Source of the DNA: UBA7239 sp035430165
Lineage (GTDB): Bacteria > Pseudomonadota > Gammaproteobacteria > Pseudomonadales > UBA7239
DNA: 64,000 nucleotides
Assembly: GCA_035430165.1 (NCBI GenBank)
Contig: DAOMGE010000001.1
Location: 62,001 to 126,000 of the forward strand
Reading direction: 5' to 3'
Below are positions 53,017 through 62,450 of the stretch, one piece after another. Position 1 is the stretch's first letter. Each line of letters opens with the position of its first letter. Below the pieces are notes generated by a model. The model was given only the letters and a program-made list of their open reading frames with translations, was not told the DNA's origin and did not search any database. Position numbers and translations under genes: made by a program.

Positions 53017-54861
53017 ATGCCCACCTATCGCTCCAGAACTTCGACTGCCGGACGCAACATGGCCGGCGCACGCGCCCTGTGGCGCGCGACCGGGATGCAA
53101 GATGCCGATTTCCAGAAACCGATCATTGCGGTCGTCAATTCGTTCACCCAGTTCGTACCGGGTCATGTGCACCTCAAGGATCTCGGCCAACTCGTCGCAC
53201 GCGAAATTGAAAAGCACGGCGGTGTCGCCAAGGAATTCAACACGATTGCCGTCGACGACGGTATCGCGATGGGACACGACGGCATGCTGTACTCACTGCC
53301 TTCGCGCGACATCATCGCCGATTCCGTGGAATACATGGTCAACGCGCATTGTGCCGATGCGATGGTCTGCATCTCGAACTGCGACAAAATCACGCCAGGT
53401 ATGTTGATGGCGGCCCTGCGCCTGAACATTCCCTGCGTGTTTGTCTCCGGCGGCCCCATGGAAGCCGGCAAGACAAAACTGGGCGAACATAAGCTCGATC
53501 TGGTTGATGCGATGGTGATTGCAGTCAGCGACGATGCCAGCGATGAAAAAGTTGCCGAATACGAACGCAGCGCGTGCCCGACCTGCGGCTCCTGTTCCGG
53601 CATGTTCACCGCCAACTCGATGAACTGCCTGACCGAAGCGCTGGGCTTGTCATTGCCTGGCAACGGTTCCGTGCTCGCCACCCACAGCGATCGCCAGCAA
53701 TTATTTCTCGATGCAGCACGTTATGTTGTCGACATTACCAGACGCCATTACGAACAGGATGATTTTTCCGTGCTGCCGCGTTCGATCGCCTCATTCAAGG
53801 CATTTGAAAATGCGATGACACTCGACATCGCGATGGGCGGCTCCACCAACACCATCCTGCACCTGCTCGCGGCTGCGCAGGAAGCAGAATTGTCTTTCAC
53901 ACTGACCGACATCGATCGCCTGTCGCGCAAGGTGCCGCAGCTGTGCAAGGTTGCCCCGAGCACACCGAAATACCACATGGAAGATGTGCATCGCGCCGGC
54001 GGCATCATGAGCATACTCGGCGAACTGGATCGTGCCGGTTTGCTGCACACCGACGTGCCTACCGTGCACAGCAAAACCCTGAAAGATGCGATACAGCAAT
54101 GGGACATCACACTGACCAACGATGACCGTGTAAAGGAATTTTTCCGTGCCGGCCCTGCAGGTATTCCGACACAGACAGCATTCAGCCAGAGCACGCGTTG
54201 GCCAACCCTGGATGTTGATCGCACAGAAGGCTGCATCCGCTCGATCCAACATGCGTACAGCACAGAAGGTGGCCTCGCTGTTTTGTACGGCAACATCGCC
54301 GAAAAAGGTTGCGTGGTAAAAACCGCAGGTGTGGATGAAGGTAATTTTGTTTTTGAAGGCTCGGCCTATATTTGCGAAAGCCAGGATGACGCGGTACGCG
54401 ATATTCTCGACGACAAGGTGAAAGCGGGTGATGTGGTAATTGTGCGTTACGAAGGCCCGCGCGGCGGCCCGGGGATGCAGGAAATGCTCTACCCGACCAG
54501 CTATATCAAATCGAAAGGTCTCGGCAAGGTTTGCGCACTGCTTACCGATGGTCGTTTTTCCGGCGGCACCTCCGGTTTGTCGATCGGCCATGTTTCACCG
54601 GAAGCTGCAGCGGGCGGGGCAATTGCACTGATCGAACACGGTGACCGTATCCGCATTGACATACCGAAACGCGCCATCGATGTACTGGTCAGCATGGAAG
54701 AACTCGCACATCGCCGTGCAAAAATGGAAGCGAAAGGCAAAGAGGCATGGAAACCGGCACAAGCGCGGCCACGCAAAGTCTCGGCTGCGCTGAAAGCCTA
54801 TGCAAAACTGGCGATGAGTGCTGATGTCGGCGCAGTGCGCGACCTGAGTTTGCTCGACTGA
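53017..54861 (+). CDS. ilvD: Dihydroxy-acid dehydratase
   Basis: Dehydrates the dihydroxy-acid precursors of valine and isoleucine. 614 residues. The iron-sulfur and metal-binding segments are SNCDKITPGM, CPTCGSCSGMFTANSMNCL and HMEDVHRAGGI. Start MPTYRSRTSTAGRNMAGARAL at 53017, typical of the family. The gene lies 44 bp after argA on the same strand. Isoleucine and valine synthesis are thus represented by ilvA and ilvD in this region. Confidence 0.97.
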   Translation: MPTYRSRTSTAGRNMAGARALWRATGMQDADFQKPIIAVVNSFTQFVPGHVHLKDLGQLVAREIEKHGGVAKEFNTIAVDDGIAMGHDGMLYSLPSRDIIADSVEYMVNAHCADAMVCISNCDKITPGMLMAALRLNIPCVFVSGGPMEAGKTKLGEHKLDLVDAMVIAVSDDASDEKVAEYERSACPTCGSCSGMFTANSMNCLTEALGLSLPGNGSVLATHSDRQQLFLDAARYVVDITRRHYEQDDFSVLPRSIASFKAFENAMTLDIAMGGSTNTILHLLAAAQEAELSFTLTDIDRLSRKVPQLCKVAPSTPKYHMEDVHRAGGIMSILGELDRAGLLHTDVPTVHSKTLKDAIQQWDITLTNDDRVKEFFRAGPAGIPTQTAFSQSTRWPTLDVDRTEGCIRSIQHAYSTEGGLAVLYGNIAEKGCVVKTAGVDEGNFVFEGSAYICESQDDAVRDILDDKVKAGDVVIVRYEGPRGGPGMQEMLYPTSYIKSKGLGKVCALLTDGRFSGGTSGLSIGHVSPEAAAGGAIALIEHGDRIRIDIPKRAIDVLVSMEELAHRRAKMEAKGKEAWKPAQARPRKVSAALKAYAKLAMSADVGAVRDLSLLD

Positions 54862-54906
54862 ATGCCGCCAAACAATTACGCAACCCCAACAGCACAGGAA
54901 AATTGC

Positions 54907-55152
54907 ATGCCGTATAGCCCGGACATTATTGAAGAACTGGAAATCCTGTCGTTGTTTGATTTGTCGAGCACGCAGTCAGGCATCAAGATTCACAAATCCG
55001 CGATGAAAACCGAGGTGGAGGCTGCCAAACGCCTGCACAGGAAAGGCCTGATTACACAGGCAGATGGCGGCTATCTGACCACACTCGGCCTGGAAGCTGC
55101 TGAACACGCGGAATCATTGTGCCGGATATTGCAGGCAGAAAAATCGAACTGA
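54907..55152 (+). CDS. TIGR02647 family small protein
   Basis: An 81-residue protein beginning PYSPDIIEELEILSLFDLSS, with GIKIHKSA, LHRKGLITQADGGYLTTLG and LEAAEHAESL. This is the pattern of TIGR02647, conserved in gammaproteobacteria and predicted to have a winged-helix-like fold; function not established. ATG at 54907 has AGGA upstream; the frame is open earlier. It follows ilvD by 45 bp. Confidence 0.85.
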   Translation: MPYSPDIIEELEILSLFDLSSTQSGIKIHKSAMKTEVEAAKRLHRKGLITQADGGYLTTLGLEAAEHAESLCRILQAEKSN

Positions 55153-55187
55153 TTGTTATTAACAGAAATGTTTATTAACAGAAAAAA

Positions 55188-55982
55188 TCAGTGGCAGCGA
55201 GGATGCTTTCCCGCTGCCTGCGCCTGCCGATAGAGCGGCGACGCCTTGTAAAGATTTTTACCCAACTGGTTGATGCGTTCATTGCCTGAAGGGTGCGTCG
55301 ACAGGAATTCCGGCGGCCCGTCGCCTTCCTTTTTTTCCATGAGGCGCCACAACGCAACGCTTTCCTGTGGATCAAAACCGGCACGCGCCATCATTTCCTG
55401 GCCGATAATGTCGGCTTCCGCTTCCTGGGTGCGACTGAACGGCAACATCACTCCCAGCTGCGTTCCCAGGCCAAACACCGATGCTGCCACCGGATTGATC
55501 TGGCCTGCCACCTCCTGCGTCACCTGTTGCAGCATGCCAATGGATGCACGCTCATTGGCATGTTTTGCCAGTACGTGACCAATTTCATGGCCGATAACGG
55601 CCGCCAGCTGCGCATCGTTCTGCACCAGTTTCAACATGCCGGTATGCACACCGACTTTTTTACCGGGCAATGCAAATGCATTCGGCGTATCGTCTACAAA
55701 AACACGGATTTCCCAACCGCTGCGCATATCAGCACCGAGTGTTGTCGTTAATGCATTGACAACACACTCGACGCGCGCGTTAGCGGCGGCGTCCTGTACC
55801 GGCGGTTTTTGCTGTTTCATCTGTGCAAAAGCCTGCTGCCCCATGCTGTTCATTTCCTGGTCGCCCACCATGATGAACTGGCTGCGCCCGGTTGGTGATG
55901 TAACACAGGAACCCAGCAACAGCGCACAACATACCAGGACGATACGATTACAAGCACAGGAAACAGGAGTGAACGATTTCAT
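55188..55982 (-). CDS. M48-family metalloprotease lipoprotein
   Basis: A 264-residue exported zinc protease. Lipobox LLGSC at Cys26, so anchored in the envelope. HEIGHVLAKH provides the HExxH zinc motif, and EAEADIIGQEMMARAGFDP is the third-ligand block. It resembles the YcaL/LoiP/BepA group, which degrade or check outer-membrane proteins. No TPR domain, unlike BepA. It lies 6 bp after mscL. Confidence 0.9.
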   Translation of the reverse strand: MKSFTPVSCACNRIVLVCCALLLGSCVTSPTGRSQFIMVGDQEMNSMGQQAFAQMKQQKPPVQDAAANARVECVVNALTTTLGADMRSGWEIRVFVDDTPNAFALPGKKVGVHTGMLKLVQNDAQLAAVIGHEIGHVLAKHANERASIGMLQQVTQEVAGQINPVAASVFGLGTQLGVMLPFSRTQEAEADIIGQEMMARAGFDPQESVALWRLMEKKEGDGPPEFLSTHPSGNERINQLGKNLYKASPLYRQAQAAGKHPRCH

Positions 55983-55988
55983 GTCTGC

Positions 55989-56396
55989 TTATATCAACTC
56001 GGATGTGCAATGCGGACAACGCGTCGCCTTGATGGAAATCTTCGAGATACATTTCGGACATTCTTTTGTCGTCGGGTCCACTTCTTTCTTGAAGCGATTC
56101 ATCTGTTTGATCACCATGAAAATCGCAAACGCCACAATCAGGAAATCCAGCACGGTATTGATAAACATGCCATAACGGATCACTACTGGCGCTTTCCCCA
56201 AAGCTTCTGCCTGCAAGGTAATCACCAGATGCGAGAAATCGACGCTACCCATCAGCAACCCGATTGGCGGCATGATGATGTCATTGACCAGTGATGTAAC
56301 GATCTTGCCAAATGCACCACCGATAATCACGCCGACCGCCATATCCATGACGTTCCCACGCATCGCGAATTCCTTGAAATCTGTTACCAAACTCAT
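55989..56396 (-). CDS. mscL: Large-conductance mechanosensitive channel
   Basis: Pentameric channel opened by membrane tension in osmotic downshock. 135 residues. FKEFAMRGNVMDMAVGVIIGGAFGKIV (given in part) is TM1; the second helix is FLIVAFAIFMVIK. The C terminus carries CPKC and CPHC, a predicted small zinc ribbon seen in a subset of MscL proteins. The ATG at 56396 has GGGAGA upstream. Co-transcription with the M48 protease is likely (6 bp). Confidence 0.96.
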   Translation of the reverse strand: MSLVTDFKEFAMRGNVMDMAVGVIIGGAFGKIVTSLVNDIIMPPIGLLMGSVDFSHLVITLQAEALGKAPVVIRYGMFINTVLDFLIVAFAIFMVIKQMNRFKKEVDPTTKECPKCISKISIKATRCPHCTSELI

Positions 56397-56430
56397 CTGC
56401 TATCTCCCAGGGATAAATAAAAAATAAAAA

Positions 56431-57225
56431 TCATTCCTCATCCACTGCCACCAATTCACCCCCTTCCAGCAAACGGAAAAGGTTGAGGTATTGCAGGGTT
56501 AACTTGTGGTTCGGCGCAAAGTGAATCATCGGCGTATGCATTTCACGCGACTCTTTCAGTTTCACCGATGAGGTCAGGTAGCTTTCGAGCACTGGCAAGC
56601 CATCCTGTTTCAGCTGCTCGATCAACTCTGCAGGCAAACGCGCCTGCGCATTGAACTGGTTGACGACTACGCCTTCAATAATGAGATCTTCGTTATGGTC
56701 TTCTCGAATTTCTGCAACCGTATTCACAAGATTGTAAAGCGCCTGCCTGGAGAAACTGTCGCAGTCAAATGGAATCAACAGGCGATCCGTTGCCATCAAG
56801 GCCGTACGGCTGTAAAAATTCAGTGCCGGTGGTGTATCGATATAAATCCGGTCGTAGTGTTTTGATAACTGTTCCAGTGCCTCGCGCAACTTGTAAATCT
56901 TGTGGCGACTTTCCAGCTCACGCTCCAGTGTCGCCAGCTCCGGACTGCCCGGCATAACGGACAAACGGGCAAAATGTGTGGGATGACAAAAGCCGGGCAG
57001 ATACGCCTTGCGTCCGAACAGGCCGAGAAATGTCTTGAAAAAATCCGCAGCATTATTGTCTTTTTGCGCATAGGAAGGGCCGAGCAGATATTCAGAACTG
57101 TTGCACTGGGTATCGAGATCAATCAACAAGGTTTTCAGACCCTGCTGTGCGCTGATCGCCGCCAGATTACAACTGATACTGGTTTTGCCAACACCGCCCT
57201 TCTGGTTGAAGACCACGCGTTTCAT
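56431..57225 (-). CDS. ParA-type ATPase, orphan
   Basis: A 264-residue ATPase. Deviant Walker A KGGVGKTS, then LLIDLDTQ and the DTPPALN switch region. No ParB gene or parS site is adjacent, so this is not a chromosome-partition pair. It may position another complex, as do orphan ParA proteins. ATG at 57225 has GGGAGGA upstream, a strong site. The C terminus includes NQFNAQARLP, typical of the wHTH-free orphan ParA group. Confidence 0.88.
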   Translation of the reverse strand: MKRVVFNQKGGVGKTSISCNLAAISAQQGLKTLLIDLDTQCNSSEYLLGPSYAQKDNNAADFFKTFLGLFGRKAYLPGFCHPTHFARLSVMPGSPELATLERELESRHKIYKLREALEQLSKHYDRIYIDTPPALNFYSRTALMATDRLLIPFDCDSFSRQALYNLVNTVAEIREDHNEDLIIEGVVVNQFNAQARLPAELIEQLKQDGLPVLESYLTSSVKLKESREMHTPMIHFAPNHKLTLQYLNLFRLLEGGELVAVDEE

Positions 57226-57288
57226 TGTTCATTCCTCCCGGTGTCAACACCGACTGCCTGTACTGCATATTTCACGCAGATCATGCTA

Positions 57289-57816
57289 TCACTTATCCAG
57301 CTCAGACCGCGAAACCTGCCATGCGTTCAGCTGCCAATCACTACCAAAGGCGGCGGCAAACGCGTTGCAAAGTGTCGCACAGCGATCATTAACACCCTGT
57401 TGCAGATACTGCTGCAACTGCGCATAAACCTTGTCCTTGAATGTGGCGCCATCGCCAGCGTGCTCGCCCAGATTATCGAGACTTACGCGAAACGGTAAAC
57501 CGCAACTGATGTGCAGCAGCCATTCCAGTGCCTGTGGTTTTACTTCCAGCCGCTCGAACTGTTGCTGTTGTGCGGCATCACGGCCGTCCGGCGCATACCA
57601 GTAGCCCCAGTCCGGTAACAGGCGTCGTTCGGGACCCGCCACCAGCCAATGGGCAATTTCGTGCAGACTGCTGGAGACAAAATCCTCTCGATAATAAATC
57701 CGGTGCTGCGGTGCCGATACATCAGCTGGCTGGTAGTAAGGCTCTGCCGCACCACCGATCAGGATCGTATTATGGCTATCGACAAATACGGCATTGAAGA
57801 CGCGCTCGATATCCAT
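57289..57816 (-). CDS. epmC: Elongation factor P hydroxylase
   Basis: Hydroxylates the beta-lysyl modification on EF-P. 175 residues. SSLHEIAHWLVAG carries the HExxH-like metal site, with RLLPDWGYWYAPDGRDAAQQQQFERLEVKPQALEWLL in parts matching E. coli EpmC, and SCGLPFRVSLDNLGE. Start at 57816 (MDIERVF) aligns with the family N terminus. The frame is open to 58029. epmA and epmB are not in the window. Confidence 0.92.
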   Translation of the reverse strand: MDIERVFNAVFVDSHNTILIGGAAEPYYQPADVSAPQHRIYYREDFVSSSLHEIAHWLVAGPERRLLPDWGYWYAPDGRDAAQQQQFERLEVKPQALEWLLHISCGLPFRVSLDNLGEHAGDGATFKDKVYAQLQQYLQQGVNDRCATLCNAFAAAFGSDWQLNAWQVSRSELDK

Positions 57817-58055
57817 CCCGCACGGCGTTGCCTTGTCCCCGGCAAGCTCAGCGCGGGACAAGGCGCAAAACCCTTGAATATTGGTAAAACAGCTGCATAT
57901 AGTGCTTGAAATGATTTTTTGGCGGCAAGTATTGTGGTTTCTATGATCAGCCTGTACTGTTACTACAGACGGGTGCCATTTTACATGGCTGAAAGCAAAG
58001 CGGTTAATGAACGGCTGGCAGCCATTCACCAGACCACCCGCGCAGGAGGTAGTCT

Positions 58056-58775
58056 ATGAGTACGCCTACCCATCCCGACTCTGGCGACAACCGGCCAGAC
58101 AATGTCATTGACCTCTTTTCCCGCAAGCCGCTGAGCCAGCTAGCCAATGCCCCTTTTATCCGCCTGGCCGCCGAGCTCGACGGTCTGGAAATGCTGTACA
58201 GCAATAAAACCCACCCCGGCAAATATTTCGCACTCAAGATCCTGTGCTGGGGGCTGAGGGAAAGTGGTGAGGTTGTTGGACTCGTGCCCTGGATGACAGA
58301 CATCATCCCTTGCCCCGATATTGAAGATCCGCTGGAAGGCCAGTTCGAGGGCTATTACGATCCCGGTATCGACGAGATTTTTTTCGAGCCGCCCGAGCAT
58401 AAAATAATCGAACTGGAAACCAGTGCCAGCTACTACCAGTATCACTGCACCACGCCCGATGAAGTGATACAGGAAATTCCTGACAACATCGGCACCCATG
58501 CCGTGCTCGCTTCCGCACTACCAAACACGCTGATGCTGATGGAAGTGATCAGCTGGCAGCTGCACTGTGACGGCAAGATCCACGCGATGCTGATCGACTC
58601 CGAGCAAAGTCATAACACACCCGTACTGCCGGGCGATGACTGTCTCTACAGTGCACAGGAACACCCGAAATTCCGCTATTTCTTCCAGCACACGATTGCC
58701 AACAAGCTGAAAGAACAGGATCCGGAAGCACTGGCCGCTATTGCTGCACTGGTGGAAAAAACTGAAAAGGCCTGA
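58056..58775 (+). CDS. Conserved hypothetical protein
   Basis: A 239-residue soluble protein with no transmembrane segment. I do not recognise it. It has an acidic, mixed alpha/beta composition with GLRESGEVVGLVPWMTDIIPCPD and EGYYDPGIDEIFF; the C-terminal helix (AIAALVEK) is charged. ATG at 58056 follows GGAGG, so it is very likely expressed. The 239 bp between it and epmC are unannotated. Confidence 0.75.
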   Translation: MSTPTHPDSGDNRPDNVIDLFSRKPLSQLANAPFIRLAAELDGLEMLYSNKTHPGKYFALKILCWGLRESGEVVGLVPWMTDIIPCPDIEDPLEGQFEGYYDPGIDEIFFEPPEHKIIELETSASYYQYHCTTPDEVIQEIPDNIGTHAVLASALPNTLMLMEVISWQLHCDGKIHAMLIDSEQSHNTPVLPGDDCLYSAQEHPKFRYFFQHTIANKLKEQDPEALAAIAALVEKTEKA

Positions 58776-58865
58776 TGGAAATTCCCGGCTCACCCCACGC
58801 GGATCCGCAGGCGGGTATGCCACCTGCCTGCCAATCCGCTCCCTGTAAGATCATGCCCGCCTGAA

Positions 58866-58899
58866 GCCGTTACCGCACACGACAAACCGTAGTAACGGC
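58866..58899. repeat. Inverted repeat related to that at 47926
   Basis: Arms GCCGTTAC and GTAACGGC around an 18-bp centre containing CGACAAACCGT. The first part (58864-58883) is 19/20 identical to 33946-33965. Confidence 0.65.
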
Positions 58900-58933
58900 A
58901 GTAACATGCCTGCACAAAAAGGAGGCTGCGCCC

Positions 58934-59596
58934 ATGAACCAGAGAACCATGACGGACTTGCTGGACCATATGATCCCGCAGACCATCTGGCGTACCACAC
59001 CCACCCAGCAAATGATTGTACGCGCCCGCACACTGACCGCCGTCCTGATTTTCTCCATGGCTATTCCCTCGCTTGCATTGATGGCTGTCATAGCGTTACA
59101 GGTAGTCACCGACAAGAGTTTTTACGCCGCCATAGCCAGCCTGGTGGCCAGCATTGCTGTCGTTACCATGCAACACATCCGCTTCCAGTCATCCGCCAAC
59201 CTGCAAATGACTGCCCGGTTATTTTCATTTACATTTTTTCTTGCTCTGACTATCGCAACCTTCCTGACTGGTGGATGGCACTCCCCGGTAGTGTTACTGC
59301 TGTTCTGCACACCAATTATCGTTCACCTGATCAGCGACTCACGGGAAGCGGTGTGGGCAGTACTCGGCACATTCCTCACCGGCGTGATTTTTCTGGAGCT
59401 GGACGTGATGGACGTTGCACTGCCACACATCATGCACGAAGAAAACCGTGCCTATGTGCAAGGCATCGTCTGGCTGGTCGCTTTCCTGATCCAGCTATTA
59501 TTGTTCGGCACACAAGCATGGGCACTTGAGGCGCACGACTACCAAAACCATCACGACATCAGCAGTGGCAACACAACACCGGACAAAAAGCCTTGA
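58934..59596 (+). CDS. Polytopic membrane protein resembling a sensor-kinase input domain
   Basis: A 220-residue protein with about six hydrophobic helices (LIFSMAIPSLALMAVIALQVV, SFTFFLALTIATFL, VVLLLFCTPIIVHLI, AVLGTFLTGVIFLEL, GIVWLVAFLIQLLLFG). A cytoplasmic His/Asn-rich end (YQNHHDISSGN) follows. The arrangement resembles a sensor input domain without a kinase or cyclase output, but no output domain is encoded. ATG with AAGGAGG is strong. Substrate or ligand unknown. Confidence 0.65.
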   Translation: MNQRTMTDLLDHMIPQTIWRTTPTQQMIVRARTLTAVLIFSMAIPSLALMAVIALQVVTDKSFYAAIASLVASIAVVTMQHIRFQSSANLQMTARLFSFTFFLALTIATFLTGGWHSPVVLLLFCTPIIVHLISDSREAVWAVLGTFLTGVIFLELDVMDVALPHIMHEENRAYVQGIVWLVAFLIQLLLFGTQAWALEAHDYQNHHDISSGNTTPDKKP

Positions 59597-59610
59597 GGCA
59601 GCACGAAAAC

Positions 59611-59640
59611 AAAAAACCCGGCCATTACGCCGGGTTTTTT
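59611..59640. terminator. Terminator between a membrane-protein gene and tRNA-Ala
   Basis: AAAAAACCCGGC / GCCGGGTTTTTT hairpin with a CATTAC-type loop. T-runs on both strands make it bidirectional: for the plus-strand membrane protein gene and the minus-strand tRNA. Confidence 0.9.
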
Positions 59641-59663
59641 GTCTGTACAAGCTTTTTTCGATT

Positions 59664-59739
<76 letters not shown>

Positions 59740-59786
59740 AAGGAGGCGGCATTCTATGAATCGTCCGCATGCCTGTCAATCGAAAC

Positions 59787-61286
59787 TCAGTTTGCAGGCA
59801 AACCCAACGCACGGTAATCCTTCTCCCATTGCTTGGTTTCTTTCTTGGACACACCACCAGCAACTTGCAAGGCTTCACGCAGGCGCGCACGGGTCAGGTC
59901 AGAGCCCAGCAGGGCCATCGAATCAAACAACGGCGGTGAGGAAGTGGAGCCGGTCAGGGCAATGAAAAGCGGCTGCAGAAACGCCTTCATTTTCAAGCCG
60001 CCCATCGCATCCACCAGCGCCTTGATCGACGCGTACAGGTCATCGCGCGCCCAGCTGCGCTGGGTATCCAGCAGCCAACCGGTGTATTGCAGGATGCGAC
60101 GCAACTGTTCATCGTCCATGTTCAAAGCATCGAAATCTGCCTTGCAGATATCCGGCATGCCCGAAAAGAAAAAACTGACCAGCGCAGGCAATTGGGAAAA
60201 GCGCTCGACGCGACTCTGGATCAGTGGAATCAGTGGTTTCAGGTAGTTCTCGTTCAGTGCCCACTGCCCAACCCGTGCGGCAAAGGCATCGGCGTCAAGG
60301 TTTTCACGAATCCAGCGGCCGTTGAGCCAGTCCAGCTTTTCTATGTCGAATACCGGCCCACCAAGAGTGATGGTTTTAAGGTCGAAATGCGCCAGCATCT
60401 CGTCCAGTGTGAATTTCTCTTCCTCATTCGGCATCGACCAGCCCATTCGCGCCAGATAATTGAGTAACGCTTCCGGCATATAACCCATGCGACGGTAGTA
60501 GTTGATGCTGGTGGGATTCTTGCGCTTGCTCAGCTTGGATTTGTCCGGGTTGCGCAATAGTGGCAGGTGGCACAAGACCGGCGCTTCCCAACCGAAATAC
60601 TGGTACAGCAACAAATGCTTGGGCGCAGAGTTGATCCACTCTTCACCGCGAATCACATGGGTAATCTGCATCAGGTGATCGTCAACCACATTCGCCAGAT
60701 GATAGGTCGGCATGCCGTCACCTTTCATCAACACCTGCATGTCCACCTGCTGCCAGTCGATGACAATCTTGCCGCGCAACAAGTCATCAATTTCACACTG
60801 GCCCTGTTCAGGAATTTTCATGCGAATAACATACGGTTCACCAGCCGCAAGTTTCTGCTCTACCTCTGCCTGCGTCAGTTGCAGGCTGCGGCCGTCATAT
60901 TTTGGTGTTTCACCTCGCGCCATCTGTTCGGCACGCATCTGTTCCAGCTCTTCCGCCGTAGCAAAACAGTAAAACGCATGCCCCTTGTTGATCAGCTCCA
61001 GCGCGTAATCCTTGTAGATAGACATGCGCTCGCTCTGGCGATACGGGCCGTGCGGACCACCGACATCAGGGCCCTCATCCCAATCCAGTCCCAACCAGCG
61101 CAGAGACTGCAATATCGCCATCTCGGATTCCGGCGTGCTGCGTGCCTGGTCGGTATCCTCAATACGCAAAATAAATTTACCGCCGTGCTGACGCGCAAAA
61201 CACAGGTTGAACAACGCGATATACGCTGTACCGAGGTGGGGATCACCCGTAGGTGATGGTGCGATGCGTGTACGAATGTCAGACAT
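59787..61286 (-). CDS. gltX: Glutamyl-tRNA synthetase
   Basis: Charges tRNA-Glu. 499 residues. PSPTGDPHLGTAY is the HIGH region and KLSKRKNPT the KMSKS. The GluRS catalytic domain and the anticodon-binding helical cage are complete. It provides Glu-tRNA for both protein synthesis and heme synthesis via HemA. No clear ribosome site is free upstream: GAGG lies within a hairpin ending 8 bp before the ATG. Confidence 0.96.
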   Translation of the reverse strand: MSDIRTRIAPSPTGDPHLGTAYIALFNLCFARQHGGKFILRIEDTDQARSTPESEMAILQSLRWLGLDWDEGPDVGGPHGPYRQSERMSIYKDYALELINKGHAFYCFATAEELEQMRAEQMARGETPKYDGRSLQLTQAEVEQKLAAGEPYVIRMKIPEQGQCEIDDLLRGKIVIDWQQVDMQVLMKGDGMPTYHLANVVDDHLMQITHVIRGEEWINSAPKHLLLYQYFGWEAPVLCHLPLLRNPDKSKLSKRKNPTSINYYRRMGYMPEALLNYLARMGWSMPNEEEKFTLDEMLAHFDLKTITLGGPVFDIEKLDWLNGRWIRENLDADAFAARVGQWALNENYLKPLIPLIQSRVERFSQLPALVSFFFSGMPDICKADFDALNMDDEQLRRILQYTGWLLDTQRSWARDDLYASIKALVDAMGGLKMKAFLQPLFIALTGSTSSPPLFDSMALLGSDLTRARLREALQVAGGVSKKETKQWEKDYRALGLPAN

Positions 61287-61312
61287 AAAGAAACCGCCTC
61301 ATAGAGAGGCGG
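61287..61312 (-). terminator. Hairpin upstream of gltX (terminator-like)
   Basis: On the minus strand, CCGCCTC-TCTAT-GAGGCGG followed by TTTCTTT and the gltX ATG. It may be the korAB terminator; the GAGG in its second arm is also the only candidate ribosome site of gltX, so folding could control translation. Confidence 0.55.
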
Positions 61313-61367
61313 CAATTATAGGGCTTGATGCTGCAGGCGACGAGCCTGAATGCGGATAACGCGATGA

Positions 61368-62420
61368 TCAGCGCAAACTGGCGTTGATACGATCCAGTGC
61401 GGCACTACCAGGGCATAACTCTTTTTCTGTGAGCGAATTGAGCGGTTTGGCGGTGGTGTTGAGAAACTGGTGCGTCTCTTCCGCTTCCGGATCGATATAC
61501 AGCAATCCGGTCAGGATATCGCCATCCTTCAACGCAGCACGTTGCGCCGCCAGGGCGGCACTGCGATCGCGAGGATCATGGTTGCTACCGGCTTTCTGCA
61601 AACGCACCACAGAACCGTCGTGCAGCGTCACCTCCTGCGTGGTGCCTTCGAGATAGCTGGTGACAATTTCTTCGCGCATTGGCACGAAATCGACAGCGCC
61701 GGTTGCTTCCAGATGCTCGCGCACGTAATCGTAACTCTTGGTCGAGCCCTTGTGATTATTGAACGTTACACAAGGAGAAATCACATCAATAAAGGCAAAA
61801 CCATCGTGTGACATCGCTGCCTTCAGCAAGGGCACCAGTTGTTCCTTGTCGCCGGAAAAGCTGCGGGCCACAAACGTAGCACCGAGCTGCAGGGCCAGAC
61901 TGACGAGATCCATCGGCTGGTACTGGTTTTCACTGCCTTTCTTGCTAATGGAACCGACATCTGCCGTAGCAGAATCCTGACCTTTGGTTAAACCGTAGCA
62001 CCCATTATTTTCGACGATGTAAAGCATATTGAGGCTGCGGCGCACCACATGCGCGAACTGACCCATACCGATAGACGCTGTATCGCCATCACCCGATACA
62101 CCGATGTATAACAAATCGCGATTCGCGAGATTGGCGCCGGTAGCAACAGAAGGCATGCGTCCGTGTACCGAGTTGAAACCATGTGACTGGCCGAGAAAAT
62201 ACGTTGGCGTTTTCGATGAGCAACCGATACCAGACAATTTCGCCACACGATGCGGCTCGATCGACAACTCATAACAAGCACGCACTATCGCAGCAGAAAT
62301 CGAATCGTGACCGCAACCTGCACACAAGGTTGACAGTGAGCCTTCGTAATCACGGAGGCTGTAACCCAGTCGATTGGGTTTCGCTGATGGATGTTCAAAA
62401 CGGCTGCGGACGTAAGTCAT
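61368..62420 (-). CDS. korB: 2-oxoglutarate:ferredoxin oxidoreductase, beta subunit
   Basis: Thiamine-pyrophosphate subunit of a 2-oxoacid:ferredoxin oxidoreductase. 350 residues. LCAGCGHDSIS, SGIGCSSKTP and GVSGDGDTASIGMGQF (TPP-binding GDGD, followed by NN in YIVENNGCYG) are characteristic. Cys ligands of a [4Fe-4S] cluster are present. It lies 30 bp after korA. The enzyme oxidises 2-oxoglutarate to succinyl-CoA and CO2 with ferredoxin instead of NAD. Confidence 0.93.
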   Translation of the reverse strand: MTYVRSRFEHPSAKPNRLGYSLRDYEGSLSTLCAGCGHDSISAAIVRACYELSIEPHRVAKLSGIGCSSKTPTYFLGQSHGFNSVHGRMPSVATGANLANRDLLYIGVSGDGDTASIGMGQFAHVVRRSLNMLYIVENNGCYGLTKGQDSATADVGSISKKGSENQYQPMDLVSLALQLGATFVARSFSGDKEQLVPLLKAAMSHDGFAFIDVISPCVTFNNHKGSTKSYDYVREHLEATGAVDFVPMREEIVTSYLEGTTQEVTLHDGSVVRLQKAGSNHDPRDRSAALAAQRAALKDGDILTGLLYIDPEAEETHQFLNTTAKPLNSLTEKELCPGSAALDRINASLR

Positions 62421-62450
62421 GTCGCTCTCTTTTCTCTCAATTGGTGCCGC

